From contig QKJO01000159.1 of NCBI GenBank assembly GCA_003249275.1, positions 1 to 5,366 on the forward strand: 5,366 nt of DNA, given 5' to 3'. Below the pieces are notes generated by a model. The model was not told the DNA's origin and searched no databases. It saw nothing but the letters and a program-made list of their open reading frames with translations. How positions within the stretch are numbered: position 1 is the first letter of the stretch; each line of letters opens with the position of its first letter. The DNA comes from Spirochaetaceae bacterium. Its GTDB lineage: Bacteria > Spirochaetota > Spirochaetia > Spirochaetales_E > Spirochaetaceae_B. Positions 1-4,995 of this stretch are shown here, in pieces. Position numbers and translations under genes: made by a program.

Positions 1-1
1 C

Positions 2-121
2 ATATTGATATTGCGTAAAACCGGTACGGAGTTGTATGAACAGCAGATATCGCAGAGATTCAGAAGGGCTTTCATTTATCAGGAAATTATCATGCCCCTA
101 TTCATTTGTCAAATTAATTGA
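2..121 (+). CDS. Possible 3' end of an upstream reading frame, unrecognised
   Basis: From base 2 one + frame stays open for 39 codons and stops at TGA 119-121; the other two + frames close within the first 20 bases. The readable tail contains ELYEQQISQRFRRAFIYQEI and ends in FICQIN. I recognise no family or motif, and 39 codons is too short to prove coding. If real, it ends inside the loop of the inverted repeat that precedes the GntR-type regulator, so the two genes would be 25 bp apart on the same strand. It may equally be non-coding sequence holding the regulator's promoter. The start lies outside the window. Confidence 0.22.
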   Translation: MLILRKTGTELYEQQISQRFRRAFIYQEIIMPLFICQIN

Positions 122-150
122 TAAGCTTCATTAGGCAATTTGACAAATGA
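102..150. promoter_or_regulatory. Perfect 14-bp inverted repeat, probable AraR-like operator pair
   Basis: The arms TCATTTGTCAAATT (102-115) and AATTTGACAAATGA (137-150) are exact reverse complements separated by 21 bp. Each arm is itself an odd palindrome, ATTTG-n-CAAAT, so this looks like two dyad operators with centres 34 bp apart (109 and 143). The half-site ATTTG resembles the start of the B. subtilis AraR operator (ATTTGTAC type, from memory). Each arm also embeds a -35-like hexamer (TTGTCA 106-111; TTGACA 140-145). The right arm contains the ATG (147-149) of the regulator gene, so autorepression is the simplest reading. No convincing -10 box could be assigned. In RNA the arms could also pair and hide the start codon. 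Confidence 0.75.
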
Positions 151-1229
151 GCAGTAAAGAATCTAAGAACCGGATTATCTACAACGATCTCTTTAAAAAG
201 ATTCAGAACGGCGTGTACAAGAAGGGAGATCAGCTGCCTACGGAGTTCATGCTGGTGGAAGAATACGGGATTTCCCGCCCCACAGTGGCCAAAGCCCTCA
301 ACGACCTTCAGGAAGAAGGACTCATCGAGAGGAAAGTCGGAGCCGGAACATTTGTCAAAAACGTACCCGAGGGCGATGAAGACAGATACCTGGCCCTCCT
401 CGTTCCGGATATCGGACGGAACCAGATCCTGGAACCCCTCTACTCCCAGATCGCCAGATCCTGTGAAGAAGAGGATTACACCCTGATCTGGTCGGGCGCT
501 CTGATGGGATCAGTGGAGGAACGGATTCATCAGTCCTTCGAGTTCTGCCGGAAATACATCAAACAGAAAGTCTCAGGCATTTTCCTCTACCCTGCATCGG
601 ATATTCCGGCATCCACCTATGAAGAGATGATAGCCCTCTTTGATGCCGCTGGAATTCCTGTCCAGATCATATACCAGAACCTCTACTCTTTCGACATGAG
701 CAGTCCCTATGATTTCTGCGGCATGGACAGCTACGCCATGGGCTACAAAGTAGGGAAAACCCTCATCGCCCGGAAAAGCATTCATCCCGCCATCTGCTGG
801 GAGGAGGAAAGCCCCCTCATCAACTCGCTCCTCATCAAGGGATTCGAAGAAGCGGGAAGGGAATCATCCCTGGAAGTCAGCACGTTCATGATGGGTCAGA
901 ACGAGAAACTGGAAGACAAAGCGGACGAGATTACGGCTGCCGGAATCGATGCCCTCTTCTGTACTTCAGACTCCCTGGCCGCCGATTTCATGACCGAGTT
1001 TCTGGACAGAGAGATCAGCATTCCCGGAACCATACAGATCGCCGGACTCGGCAATACCCGTTTTGCCCGCCATCTCAGAGTCTCCCTCTCATCCCTGGCA
1101 ATCAGCATGGATGAAATCGGAAAAATGGCTGTCGATCTCATGCGCCTCCGCCTGAGATCTCCCGGTTCACAGCCCCGGAAGATGCTCATCGACGGTCAGT
1201 TCATCGAGAGAGAATCGACACTCTGCTGA
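147..1229 (+). CDS. GntR/LacI-hybrid transcriptional regulator, AraR-like
   Basis: A 360-residue repressor with an N-terminal GntR winged helix-turn-helix (about 9-72) and a C-terminal periplasmic-binding-protein-like effector domain (about 80-355). Seen in the DNA-binding part: GDQLPTEFMLVEEYGISRPT (27-46), recognition helix SRPTVAKAL (43-51) and the wing GAGTFV (65-70). The C-terminal domain has the LacI/GalR-type pattern, including YLALLVPDIG (81-90), GIDALFCTSD (266-275) and the end motif LIDGQFIERES (347-357). Architecture and length match B. subtilis AraR (about 360 aa), and the gene lies beside araA and araD, so L-arabinose is the likely effector; that is inference. The ATG at 147 is needed to keep the first helix, since the next Met is residue 35, but it has no good Shine-Dalgarno sequence (only AGG at 133-135) and sits in the right operator arm. 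It is convergent with araA, 63 bp apart. Some other pentose or pentoside regulator of the same hybrid family is possible. Confidence 0.88.
   Translation: MSSKESKNRIIYNDLFKKIQNGVYKKGDQLPTEFMLVEEYGISRPTVAKALNDLQEEGLIERKVGAGTFVKNVPEGDEDRYLALLVPDIGRNQILEPLYSQIARSCEEEDYTLIWSGALMGSVEERIHQSFEFCRKYIKQKVSGIFLYPASDIPASTYEEMIALFDAAGIPVQIIYQNLYSFDMSSPYDFCGMDSYAMGYKVGKTLIARKSIHPAICWEEESPLINSLLIKGFEEAGRESSLEVSTFMMGQNEKLEDKADEITAAGIDALFCTSDSLAADFMTEFLDREISIPGTIQIAGLGNTRFARHLRVSLSSLAISMDEIGKMAVDLMRLRLRSPGSQPRKMLIDGQFIERESTLC
350..360. promoter_or_regulatory. Operator-like match inside the GntR-type regulator gene
   Basis: ATTTGTCAAAA matches the upstream operator core ATTTGTCAAAT at 10 of 11 positions, and the preceding C also matches. 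It lies 212 bp beyond the right operator arm (centre to centre) and encodes part of the conserved wing (T68-F69-V70-K71), so codon constraint alone may explain it. It is a candidate auxiliary operator only. Confidence 0.25.
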
Positions 1230-1241
1230 TTGCGGAATCAC

Positions 1242-1268
1242 AAAAAAAACCGGAGCCGAAGCTCCGGT
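1242..1268 (-). terminator. Intrinsic terminator of the lacI-araD-araA operon, UUCG tetraloop
   Basis: Read on the minus strand, an 8-bp stem ACCGGAGC / GCTCCGGT encloses the loop TTCG closed by C-G, the hyperstable cUUCGg form. It runs directly into eight T (plus-strand A tract 1242-1249). It begins 24 bases past the araA stop codon. Read on + the same stem is followed by TAACTGTATCC, not a T run, so it should terminate the GntR-type regulator's transcript poorly, although it may still protect its 3' end. Confidence 0.93.
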
Positions 1269-1292
1269 AACTGTATCCTTATGCAGAATGCA

Positions 1293-2810
1293 TCACACTC
1301 CGCCTGAGAACGCCTTCATTGTGTAATAGAGATCGTTCCATTTCATCTCGTTCTTGAAAGAACGGATTTCCGTTTTGTCATCGATGACAAGCACTTCAAT
1401 TCCGCAGATTTCCGCAAAATCAAGAAGCATTTCGGTTGTTACATCCTTGCTGTAACCGGTGTGGTGGGCACCTCCCCCCAGTATCCATGCAGCAGCAGCT
1501 GTGGGAAGATCGGGTTTGGCTTTCCAGACGACCCGGGCAACAGGGAGCTTGGGAAGATCCTTTCCGGGCGCCTGAGTGTCCACTTCATTGATGAGAAGTC
1601 TGAATCTGTTGCCCATATCGATCAGGGATGCATTGAGAGAGTCTCCTCCGGGGACATTGAAAACCATTCTGACTGGGTCGTCCTTTCCTCCGATTCCAAG
1701 GGGATGGATTTCCAGTTTGACCTTTTCACCTTCGGCGATGGAGGGACAGACTTCCAGCATGTGAGCGCCCAGTACCAGTGTATTGGCCGGATCGAGGTGG
1801 TAGGTGTAGTCTTCCATAAAAGACGTTCCGCCGCCTTTGCCCTTGCCCATAACCTTCATTACCCTGACAAGCAGGGCTGTTTTCCAGTCCCCTTCTCCGC
1901 CGAATCCGTAACCCTTGTCCATCAGTCTCTGACAGGCGAGGCCGGGGAGCTGAGCCAGACCGTGGAGGTCCTCAAAAGTTGTTGTAAAAGCGCTGAAACC
2001 ACCCTCTCTCAGGAATTTCTCCATACCCGCTTCCAGACGGGCTGCCGTTCTGAGATCCTCATGCCTTGCTCCACCGGGCAGCAGTTCGGCTGCAACCTCA
2101 TACTGGCCTTTGTATTCTGCAACAAGAGCGTCGATCTCTTTGTCGGTGACAGCCGCGACAACAGCCGCAAGATCACCAACAGCATAGCCGTAGACATCGA
2201 AACCGAAGGCGATCTGGGCGGCAACCTTGTCCCCCTCGGTAACGGCGACGTCTCTCATATTGTCGCCGAAACGGGCAACTTTGGCACTTCTCATCTCTTT
2301 CACAGCCGCTGCCGCTCTGATCCAGGCGTCAATACGCTCCTGAACATTCTGCTCTTTCCAGTAGCCAACTACGACTTTACGCTCAATTTTCATTCTGGTA
2401 TTGATGAAGCCGTGCTCCCGGCCGCCGTGAGCGGACTGATTGAGGTTCATAAAGTCCATATCGATTTCATCCCAGGGGATGTCACGGTTGTACTGGGTAT
2501 GAAGATGAAGGATCGGCTTGTTCAGAATATTCAGGCCGTTGATCCACATCTTGGAGGGGCTGAAGGTGTGCATCCAGAGGATGACGCCGCCGCAGGCGGA
2601 ATCGGCACTGGCTTTTGTACAGAAATCTGTAATTTCTGAAGGAGTTGTCAGGATTCCCTTGTACTCGATCTTTGCTGAAATACCTTTCTGATCACTGAGA
2701 TATCCGGCAATTTCCTCGGTATGTTTGCGGACCTGGTTCAGTGTTTCCTCACCATAGAGGTGCTGGCTGCCGGAGACCATCCAGATGGTCATATCATCAT
2801 AAATTTTCAT
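1293..2810 (-). CDS. araA: L-arabinose isomerase
   Basis: Cytoplasmic Mn-dependent isomerase converting L-arabinose to L-ribulose, the first step of the pathway. The 505 residues are the family's usual length (about 500) and the similarity is full length. The catalytic and metal residues fall at E. coli AraA numbering: Glu306 (in [10 protein letters not shown], 301-310), Glu333 (SFMEDYTYH), His350 (LGAH) and the His pair 449-450 ([10 protein letters not shown]). Other family landmarks are the N-terminal [11 protein letters not shown] (10-20), the segment [10 protein letters not shown] (81-90) and [11 protein letters not shown] (125-135). The ATG start is supported by AAGGAG (2816-2821) five bases upstream. 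It is the last gene of a lacI-araD-araA unit, but 209 bp of hairpin repeats separate it from araD, so its level may be set separately. No independent promoter could be recognised in that gap. No truncation or frameshift is seen. Confidence 0.98.
   Translation of the reverse strand: MKIYDDMTIWMVSGSQHLYGEETLNQVRKHTEEIAGYLSDQKGISAKIEYKGILTTPSEITDFCTKASADSACGGVILWMHTFSPSKMWINGLNILNKPILHLHTQYNRDIPWDEIDMDFMNLNQSAHGGREHGFINTRMKIERKVVVGYWKEQNVQERIDAWIRAAAAVKEMRSAKVARFGDNMRDVAVTEGDKVAAQIAFGFDVYGYAVGDLAAVVAAVTDKEIDALVAEYKGQYEVAAELLPGGARHEDLRTAARLEAGMEKFLREGGFSAFTTTFEDLHGLAQLPGLACQRLMDKGYGFGGEGDWKTALLVRVMKVMGKGKGGGTSFMEDYTYHLDPANTLVLGAHMLEVCPSIAEGEKVKLEIHPLGIGGKDDPVRMVFNVPGGDSLNASLIDMGNRFRLLINEVDTQAPGKDLPKLPVARVVWKAKPDLPTAAAAWILGGGAHHTGYSKDVTTEMLLDFAEICGIEVLVIDDKTEIRSFKNEMKWNDLYYTMKAFSGGV
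1375..1390. repeat. Perfect 16-bp palindrome inside araA
   Basis: TTGTCATCGATGACAA equals its own reverse complement. It lies in the 3' part of araA and encodes V475-I476-D477-D478-K479 with flanking bases. Its centre ATCGAT is the same as in the LacI operator before the FGGY kinase, but the outer bases differ, so a regulatory role is unproven. Confidence 0.3.
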
Positions 2811-2815
2811 AAATA

Positions 2816-2821
2816 CTCCTT
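2816..2821 (-). promoter_or_regulatory. araA Shine-Dalgarno sequence
   Basis: AAGGAG on the minus strand, five bases before the araA ATG. It lies nine bases downstream of the degenerate hairpin copy (2831-2855), so folding of that hairpin leaves it exposed. Confidence 0.85.
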
Positions 2822-2828
2822 ATTATTT

Positions 2829-2880
2829 CTACCGGAGCTGGTTTGTTGATCCGGTGTTTTAATTTTTTTCGGCTTAAAGA
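2829..2880. repeat. Degenerate third copy of the araD-araA hairpin repeat
   Basis: This stretch keeps the outer frame of the two better copies: CTACCGG at its left end, CCGGTGTTTT in the middle and a T-rich run, then GGCTTAA in place of the TTAGGCCTAA palindrome. The inner stem has changed: ACCGGA (2831-2836) pairs with TCCGGT (2850-2855) around a 13-base loop, against 9 bp plus one mismatch in the other copies. The outer pairs are retained although the loop is unrelated, which hints that the hairpin, not the exact sequence, is what was kept. Confidence 0.6.
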
Positions 2881-2890
2881 TTTGAAATCA

Positions 2891-2949
2891 TTTAAGCTAC
2901 CGGCGCTGTACCACAGCCCCGGTGTTTTTCTCTGTTTAGGCCTAAGGGG
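2891..2949. repeat. Intergenic hairpin repeat, copy A
   Basis: The unit begins TTTAAGCTACCGG and ends TTAGGCCTAAGGGG. Bases 2891-2929 are identical to 2960-2998 in copy B (39 bp, period 69). The core is a hairpin: ACCGGCGCTG (2899-2908), loop TACCA, CAGCCCCGGT (2914-2923), nine pairs with one C/C mismatch. It is followed on + by GTTTTTC, so on + it resembles an intrinsic terminator; read on -, the direction of araD and araA, it is a hairpin without a T run. A perfect 10-bp palindrome TTAGGCCTAA occupies 2936-2945. Confidence 0.9.
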
Positions 2950-2959
2950 CTAAGGGCTT

Positions 2960-3017
2960 TTTAAGCTACCGGCGCTGTACCACAGCCCCGGTGTTTTTTT
3001 CAGTTAGGCCTAAGGGG
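2960..3017. repeat. Intergenic hairpin repeat, copy B
   Basis: Second near-identical unit, with its hairpin at 2968-2992, a longer T run (2994-3000) and the TTAGGCCTAA palindrome at 3004-3013. After the 39 identical bases it differs from copy A by three substitutions and one base deletion, then matches again for 14 bp. It ends two bases from the araD stop codon, so the array fills the gap completely. Confidence 0.9.
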
Positions 3018-3019
3018 GG

Positions 3020-3721
3020 TCAGGATTGACCGTAATAGGCATCCTTTCCATGTTTCCTCAGATAGTGTTTGTCTATGAGGGCCTGTTTCATACGGCCTGC
3101 CCGGGGATCAATCTGCTCTGTAAAAAGAGCCATACGGCACAGTTCTTCCAGAACAGCTGCATTATAGACCGCTTTTTCCGGAGTTTTTCCCCAGGTAAAA
3201 GGACCGTGAGAGGCCACAAGAATCATCTGAACCTCATCCACCGACAGATTCTGATCTCTCAGGGCATTCAGAATCTGGTATCCGGTCTGCTCCTCATAAT
3301 CCCCTTTGATCATTTCATCGGTCATTACTTCGGTCACGGGAATATCTCCCGCCAGATGATCGGCATGGGTTGTACCATAGATGGGTACGGCTCTTTTTGC
3401 CTGTGCCCAGGCCACAGCGTAGGTGGAATGGGTATGAACGATTCCTCCCAGCCGGGGAAAAGCTTTGTAAAGAACAGCATGAGTCATGGTATCCGATGAA
3501 GGCCGCATTTTCCCCTCCACGACCTGTCCTTCCAGGTTGACCATCACCATGTCGTCCACCTTCAGTTCCGAGTAGGCAACACCGCTCGGTTTGATGGCAA
3601 AAACCCCTTCATCCGGGTCAAAGGCACTCACATTCCCGAATGTGTAGATGGCCAGATTCCGTCGGGGAATCTCCATGTTGGCTTCGAAACAGATCTGTTT
3701 TAACTCTTTAAAGGAACTCAA
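3020..3721 (-). CDS. araD: L-ribulose-5-phosphate 4-epimerase
   Basis: Class II aldolase-like zinc enzyme that epimerises L-ribulose-5-phosphate to D-xylulose-5-phosphate, delivering arabinose carbon to the pentose phosphate pathway. The 233 residues compare with 231 in E. coli AraD. Zinc ligands are His96 and His98 (IVHTHST) and His172 (ASHGPF), with the Asp77 counterpart in SSDTMTH; catalytic Asp121 (THADHL) and Tyr230 near the C terminus are also present. Phosphate-binding landmarks GN (29-30) and KPSG (44-47) are kept. The start is TTG at 3721-3719, justified by GGGAGGG five bases upstream and by the normal family N terminus. That ribosome site overlaps the stop codon of lacI (11-bp gap), implying co-transcription and probable translational coupling. 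The paralogues UlaF and SgbE use the same substrate, but the neighbouring araA points to AraD. Confidence 0.97.
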   Translation of the reverse strand: MSSFKELKQICFEANMEIPRRNLAIYTFGNVSAFDPDEGVFAIKPSGVAYSELKVDDMVMVNLEGQVVEGKMRPSSDTMTHAVLYKAFPRLGGIVHTHSTYAVAWAQAKRAVPIYGTTHADHLAGDIPVTEVMTDEMIKGDYEEQTGYQILNALRDQNLSVDEVQMILVASHGPFTWGKTPEKAVYNAAVLEELCRMALFTEQIDPRAGRMKQALIDKHYLRKHGKDAYYGQS

Positions 3722-3726
3722 GGTTA

Positions 3727-3733
3727 CCCTCCC
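3727..3733 (-). promoter_or_regulatory. araD Shine-Dalgarno overlapping the lacI stop codon
   Basis: GGGAGGG on the minus strand, five bases before the TTG start of araD; its first G is the last base of the lacI TAG stop (3735-3733). Its strength fixes the unusual TTG start and suggests reinitiation or coupling after lacI translation. Confidence 0.8.
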
Positions 3734-4806
3734 TATACTGAATTCTTATTGTAATGTTCAAATGTATGAAGATTTTCTTTTGTGATGATATTCATGGGGA
3801 TGATAAAATCCTTTTGAATATCCTTTTTCAATACTTCCGCCTCATAGAGCTGTATGACGGCTCTGTATCCCTGCTCTTCGGGCTGCTGTGTCAGAATAAA
3901 ATCAATAATGCCCGTCTCGATAAAACTCTCTCTTCCGGGAATCAGGTCGTAGCCGATCAGGGGAATGCTGCAGAAACGGTCTCCTTTTTTCTCAAGGTAG
4001 GACGCGGCATAATAGACCGATGAGTTTGCTACAAAGATTCCGTCCGGAAGGCGGTCAGACTCCGAGAAAAAACGATCCAGGAAGAGATGAAAGTTTTGTT
4101 CATCATCCACTTCCTCTTTCATTTCAATAAGACGGGTATTTTTTTGATGGATAAGCATATAATCGCGAAAACCCACCATTCTTTTTTTGAGATGAGGATT
4201 GCTTCCGGGAGGATCGATAAGCAGAACAGCCCGTTCCTGCCCATCCTCTGCAGACTGTCCCAGAAGAAGATTCATAAGCTTGCCTGAAAGTATACCGCTC
4301 TGAAATGAATCCTGACCGATAAAAGATGTCCTGCCTTTCAGCTCTGGAATATCTGAATCCACAAAAAATATAGGCATATCCTGATCAATTAGAAGCTCTT
4401 TCATAATATCCGGTATGGCAGGGGCAAGGATGAGACCTTCTATACCGGAATCAAGGGCATTTCCCATCACACTACGGCAGGAATCTGAAGAAAAACGGTC
4501 AAAGGTAAACAGATCCACACTGCTCCCGTAGGAGCCTAGTTCATCGGAGGCCCTTTGAATGCCGTCCGCCACCAGACGCCAGTAACCACTGTCCTGATCC
4601 CGATGAGGGATGACGGCGGCAAACCGGTGACTTTTCGTCTTTTTGAGGCCCCGGGCATGGATATTGGGTGTGTAGTTGAGCTCAACCATGGCTTTTTGTA
4701 CAGCTTCAGCGGTTTGTACGGAATACCTTCCCCTCTTATGAAGGATTCGGTCCACCGTACCAATGGATACACCCACTGCCTCCGCAATATCTTTGATTGT
4801 CGCCAC
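3733..4806 (-). CDS. LacI-family transcriptional regulator of the araD-araA operon and kinase
   Basis: A 357-residue repressor with an N-terminal LacI helix-turn-helix (TIKDIAEAVGVSIGTVDR, 3-20; recognition part SIGTVDRILHKRG, 14-26), a hinge YTPNIHARGL (45-54) with the usual minor-groove Leu54, and a type I periplasmic-binding-like sugar domain (about 60-345). The sugar domain shows RFAAVIPHRD (61-70), GIEGLILAPA (121-130), LPDGIFVANS (253-262), LIGYD (283-287) and a final IIPMNIITKENL (335-346). The GTVDR helix variant and ITKEN tail recall LacI proteins linked to pentose genes in anaerobes (recollection). The GTG start at 4806-4804 is chosen because the next Met, residue 40, would lose the DNA-binding helix; a G-rich ribosome site precedes it. 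It is first in the operon with araD and araA and has an operator over its own promoter, so autoregulation is likely. The effector, probably arabinose or a pathway intermediate, is inferred. Confidence 0.93.
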   Translation of the reverse strand: MATIKDIAEAVGVSIGTVDRILHKRGRYSVQTAEAVQKAMVELNYTPNIHARGLKKTKSHRFAAVIPHRDQDSGYWRLVADGIQRASDELGSYGSSVDLFTFDRFSSDSCRSVMGNALDSGIEGLILAPAIPDIMKELLIDQDMPIFFVDSDIPELKGRTSFIGQDSFQSGILSGKLMNLLLGQSAEDGQERAVLLIDPPGSNPHLKKRMVGFRDYMLIHQKNTRLIEMKEEVDDEQNFHLFLDRFFSESDRLPDGIFVANSSVYYAASYLEKKGDRFCSIPLIGYDLIPGRESFIETGIIDFILTQQPEEQGYRAVIQLYEAEVLKKDIQKDFIIPMNIITKENLHTFEHYNKNSV

Positions 4807-4810
4807 CAGT

Positions 4811-4821
4811 CCCCCCGCCTT
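4811..4821 (-). promoter_or_regulatory. lacI ribosome binding region
   Basis: On the minus strand AAGGCGGGGGG precedes the GTG start by four bases. The G6 run is a non-standard Shine-Dalgarno form, while AAGG would lie 11 bases away, so initiation may be modest, as often suits a repressor. Confidence 0.55.
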
Positions 4822-4838
4822 GCGTTATCGTTAACGCA
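4821..4838. promoter_or_regulatory. LacI-family operator at the lacI promoter
   Basis: TGCGTTATCGTTAACGCA is an 18-bp dyad with a single mismatched pair (positions 8 and 11) and the central CG typical of LacI-family operators. It abuts the -10 box of the lacI-araD-araA promoter and covers the expected start point, so a bound repressor should block transcription. It is 20 of 23 bases identical, over the flanked element, to the site at the kinase promoter. Confidence 0.9.
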
Positions 4839-4867
4839 TTTTAAGTTCATCTTGTCACAGTTGTCAA
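4838..4867 (-). promoter_or_regulatory. Promoter of lacI-araD-araA
   Basis: On the minus strand, TTGACA (4867-4862, perfect -35 consensus) is separated by 18 bp from TAAAAT (4843-4838, 5 of 6 to TATAAT). Transcription would start near 4831, within the operator, leaving a leader of about 25 bases before the GTG. Confidence 0.82.
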
Positions 4868-4907
4868 TTGAAAAGGGAGAGCTCCCCCCTGTCGGATGAA
4901 CTTTTAA

Positions 4908-4936
4908 TTGACATTATTACTCATGTAGTACAAAAT
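4908..4936 (+). promoter_or_regulatory. Promoter of the FGGY kinase gene
   Basis: TTGACA (4908-4913, perfect -35) with a 17-bp spacer and CAAAAT (4931-4936, 4 of 6) as -10. The start point would fall near 4943, in the middle of the adjoining operator, giving a leader of about 50 bases. Confidence 0.8.
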
Positions 4937-4952
4937 GCGTTATCGATAACGC
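4937..4952. promoter_or_regulatory. LacI-family operator at the kinase promoter
   Basis: GCGTTATCGATAACGC is a perfect 16-bp palindrome centred on CG, directly after the -10 box. Together with the site at 4821-4838 it places both divergent units under one repressor. The two operator centres are 115 bp apart, about 11 turns of B-DNA. Confidence 0.93.
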
Positions 4953-4981
4953 GAATAATAAATCCTTTGAATCAATATGTA

Positions 4982-4987
4982 AAGGGG
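4982..4987 (+). promoter_or_regulatory. Ribosome binding site of the FGGY kinase
   Basis: AAGGGG ends eight bases before the ATG at 4996, with an AT-rich spacer. It supports this start over the later in-frame Met30. Confidence 0.75.
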
Positions 4988-4995
4988 AAATTTTT

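Noticed and set aside
140..167. TTGACA (140-145) plus TCTAAG (162-167) as the promoter of the GntR-type regulator
   Set aside because: The start point would lie inside the coding sequence, downstream of the only ATG that preserves the DNA-binding helix, so this pair cannot drive the full-length gene.
1281..1293. ATGCA-GAA-TGCAT inverted repeat just after araA
   Set aside because: A 5-bp stem with a 3-base loop is weak, and the strong terminator next to it explains transcript ending.
1461..2639. Long + strand open frame (392 codons) opposite araA
   Set aside because: It is antisense to an unmistakable, full-length isomerase with all catalytic residues. Its translation shows no recognisable domain, and no ribosome site precedes it. 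The openness follows from araA codon usage.
2879..2889. GATTT-G-AAATC odd palindrome next to repeat copy A as a GntR-type operator
   Set aside because: Its half-sites differ from ATTTG-n-CAAAT, there is no promoter beside it, and an 11-bp odd palindrome is expected by chance in AT-rich intergenic DNA.
2891..2998. The direct repeats as a CRISPR array
   Set aside because: There are only two close copies, the spacing between identical parts is not spacer-like, no cas gene is near, and the flanking segments are also repeated.
3026..3499. Open + frame opposite araD
   Set aside because: Shadow of araD; no domain and no promoter or ribosome site. The hairpin repeats before it end in T runs on +, which would discourage transcription into it.
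4875..4886. GGGAG-AG-CTCCC inverted repeat between the divergent promoters as a hairpin or activator site
   Set aside because: The 2-base loop cannot form a stable hairpin, the match is short, and it is near the symmetry axis where low-complexity purine/pyrimidine runs make it likely by chance.
4555..4899. Open + frame opposite the lacI 5' end and promoter
   Set aside because: It covers the lacI helix-turn-helix and the lacI promoter/operator, has no family features and ends before the kinase promoter.
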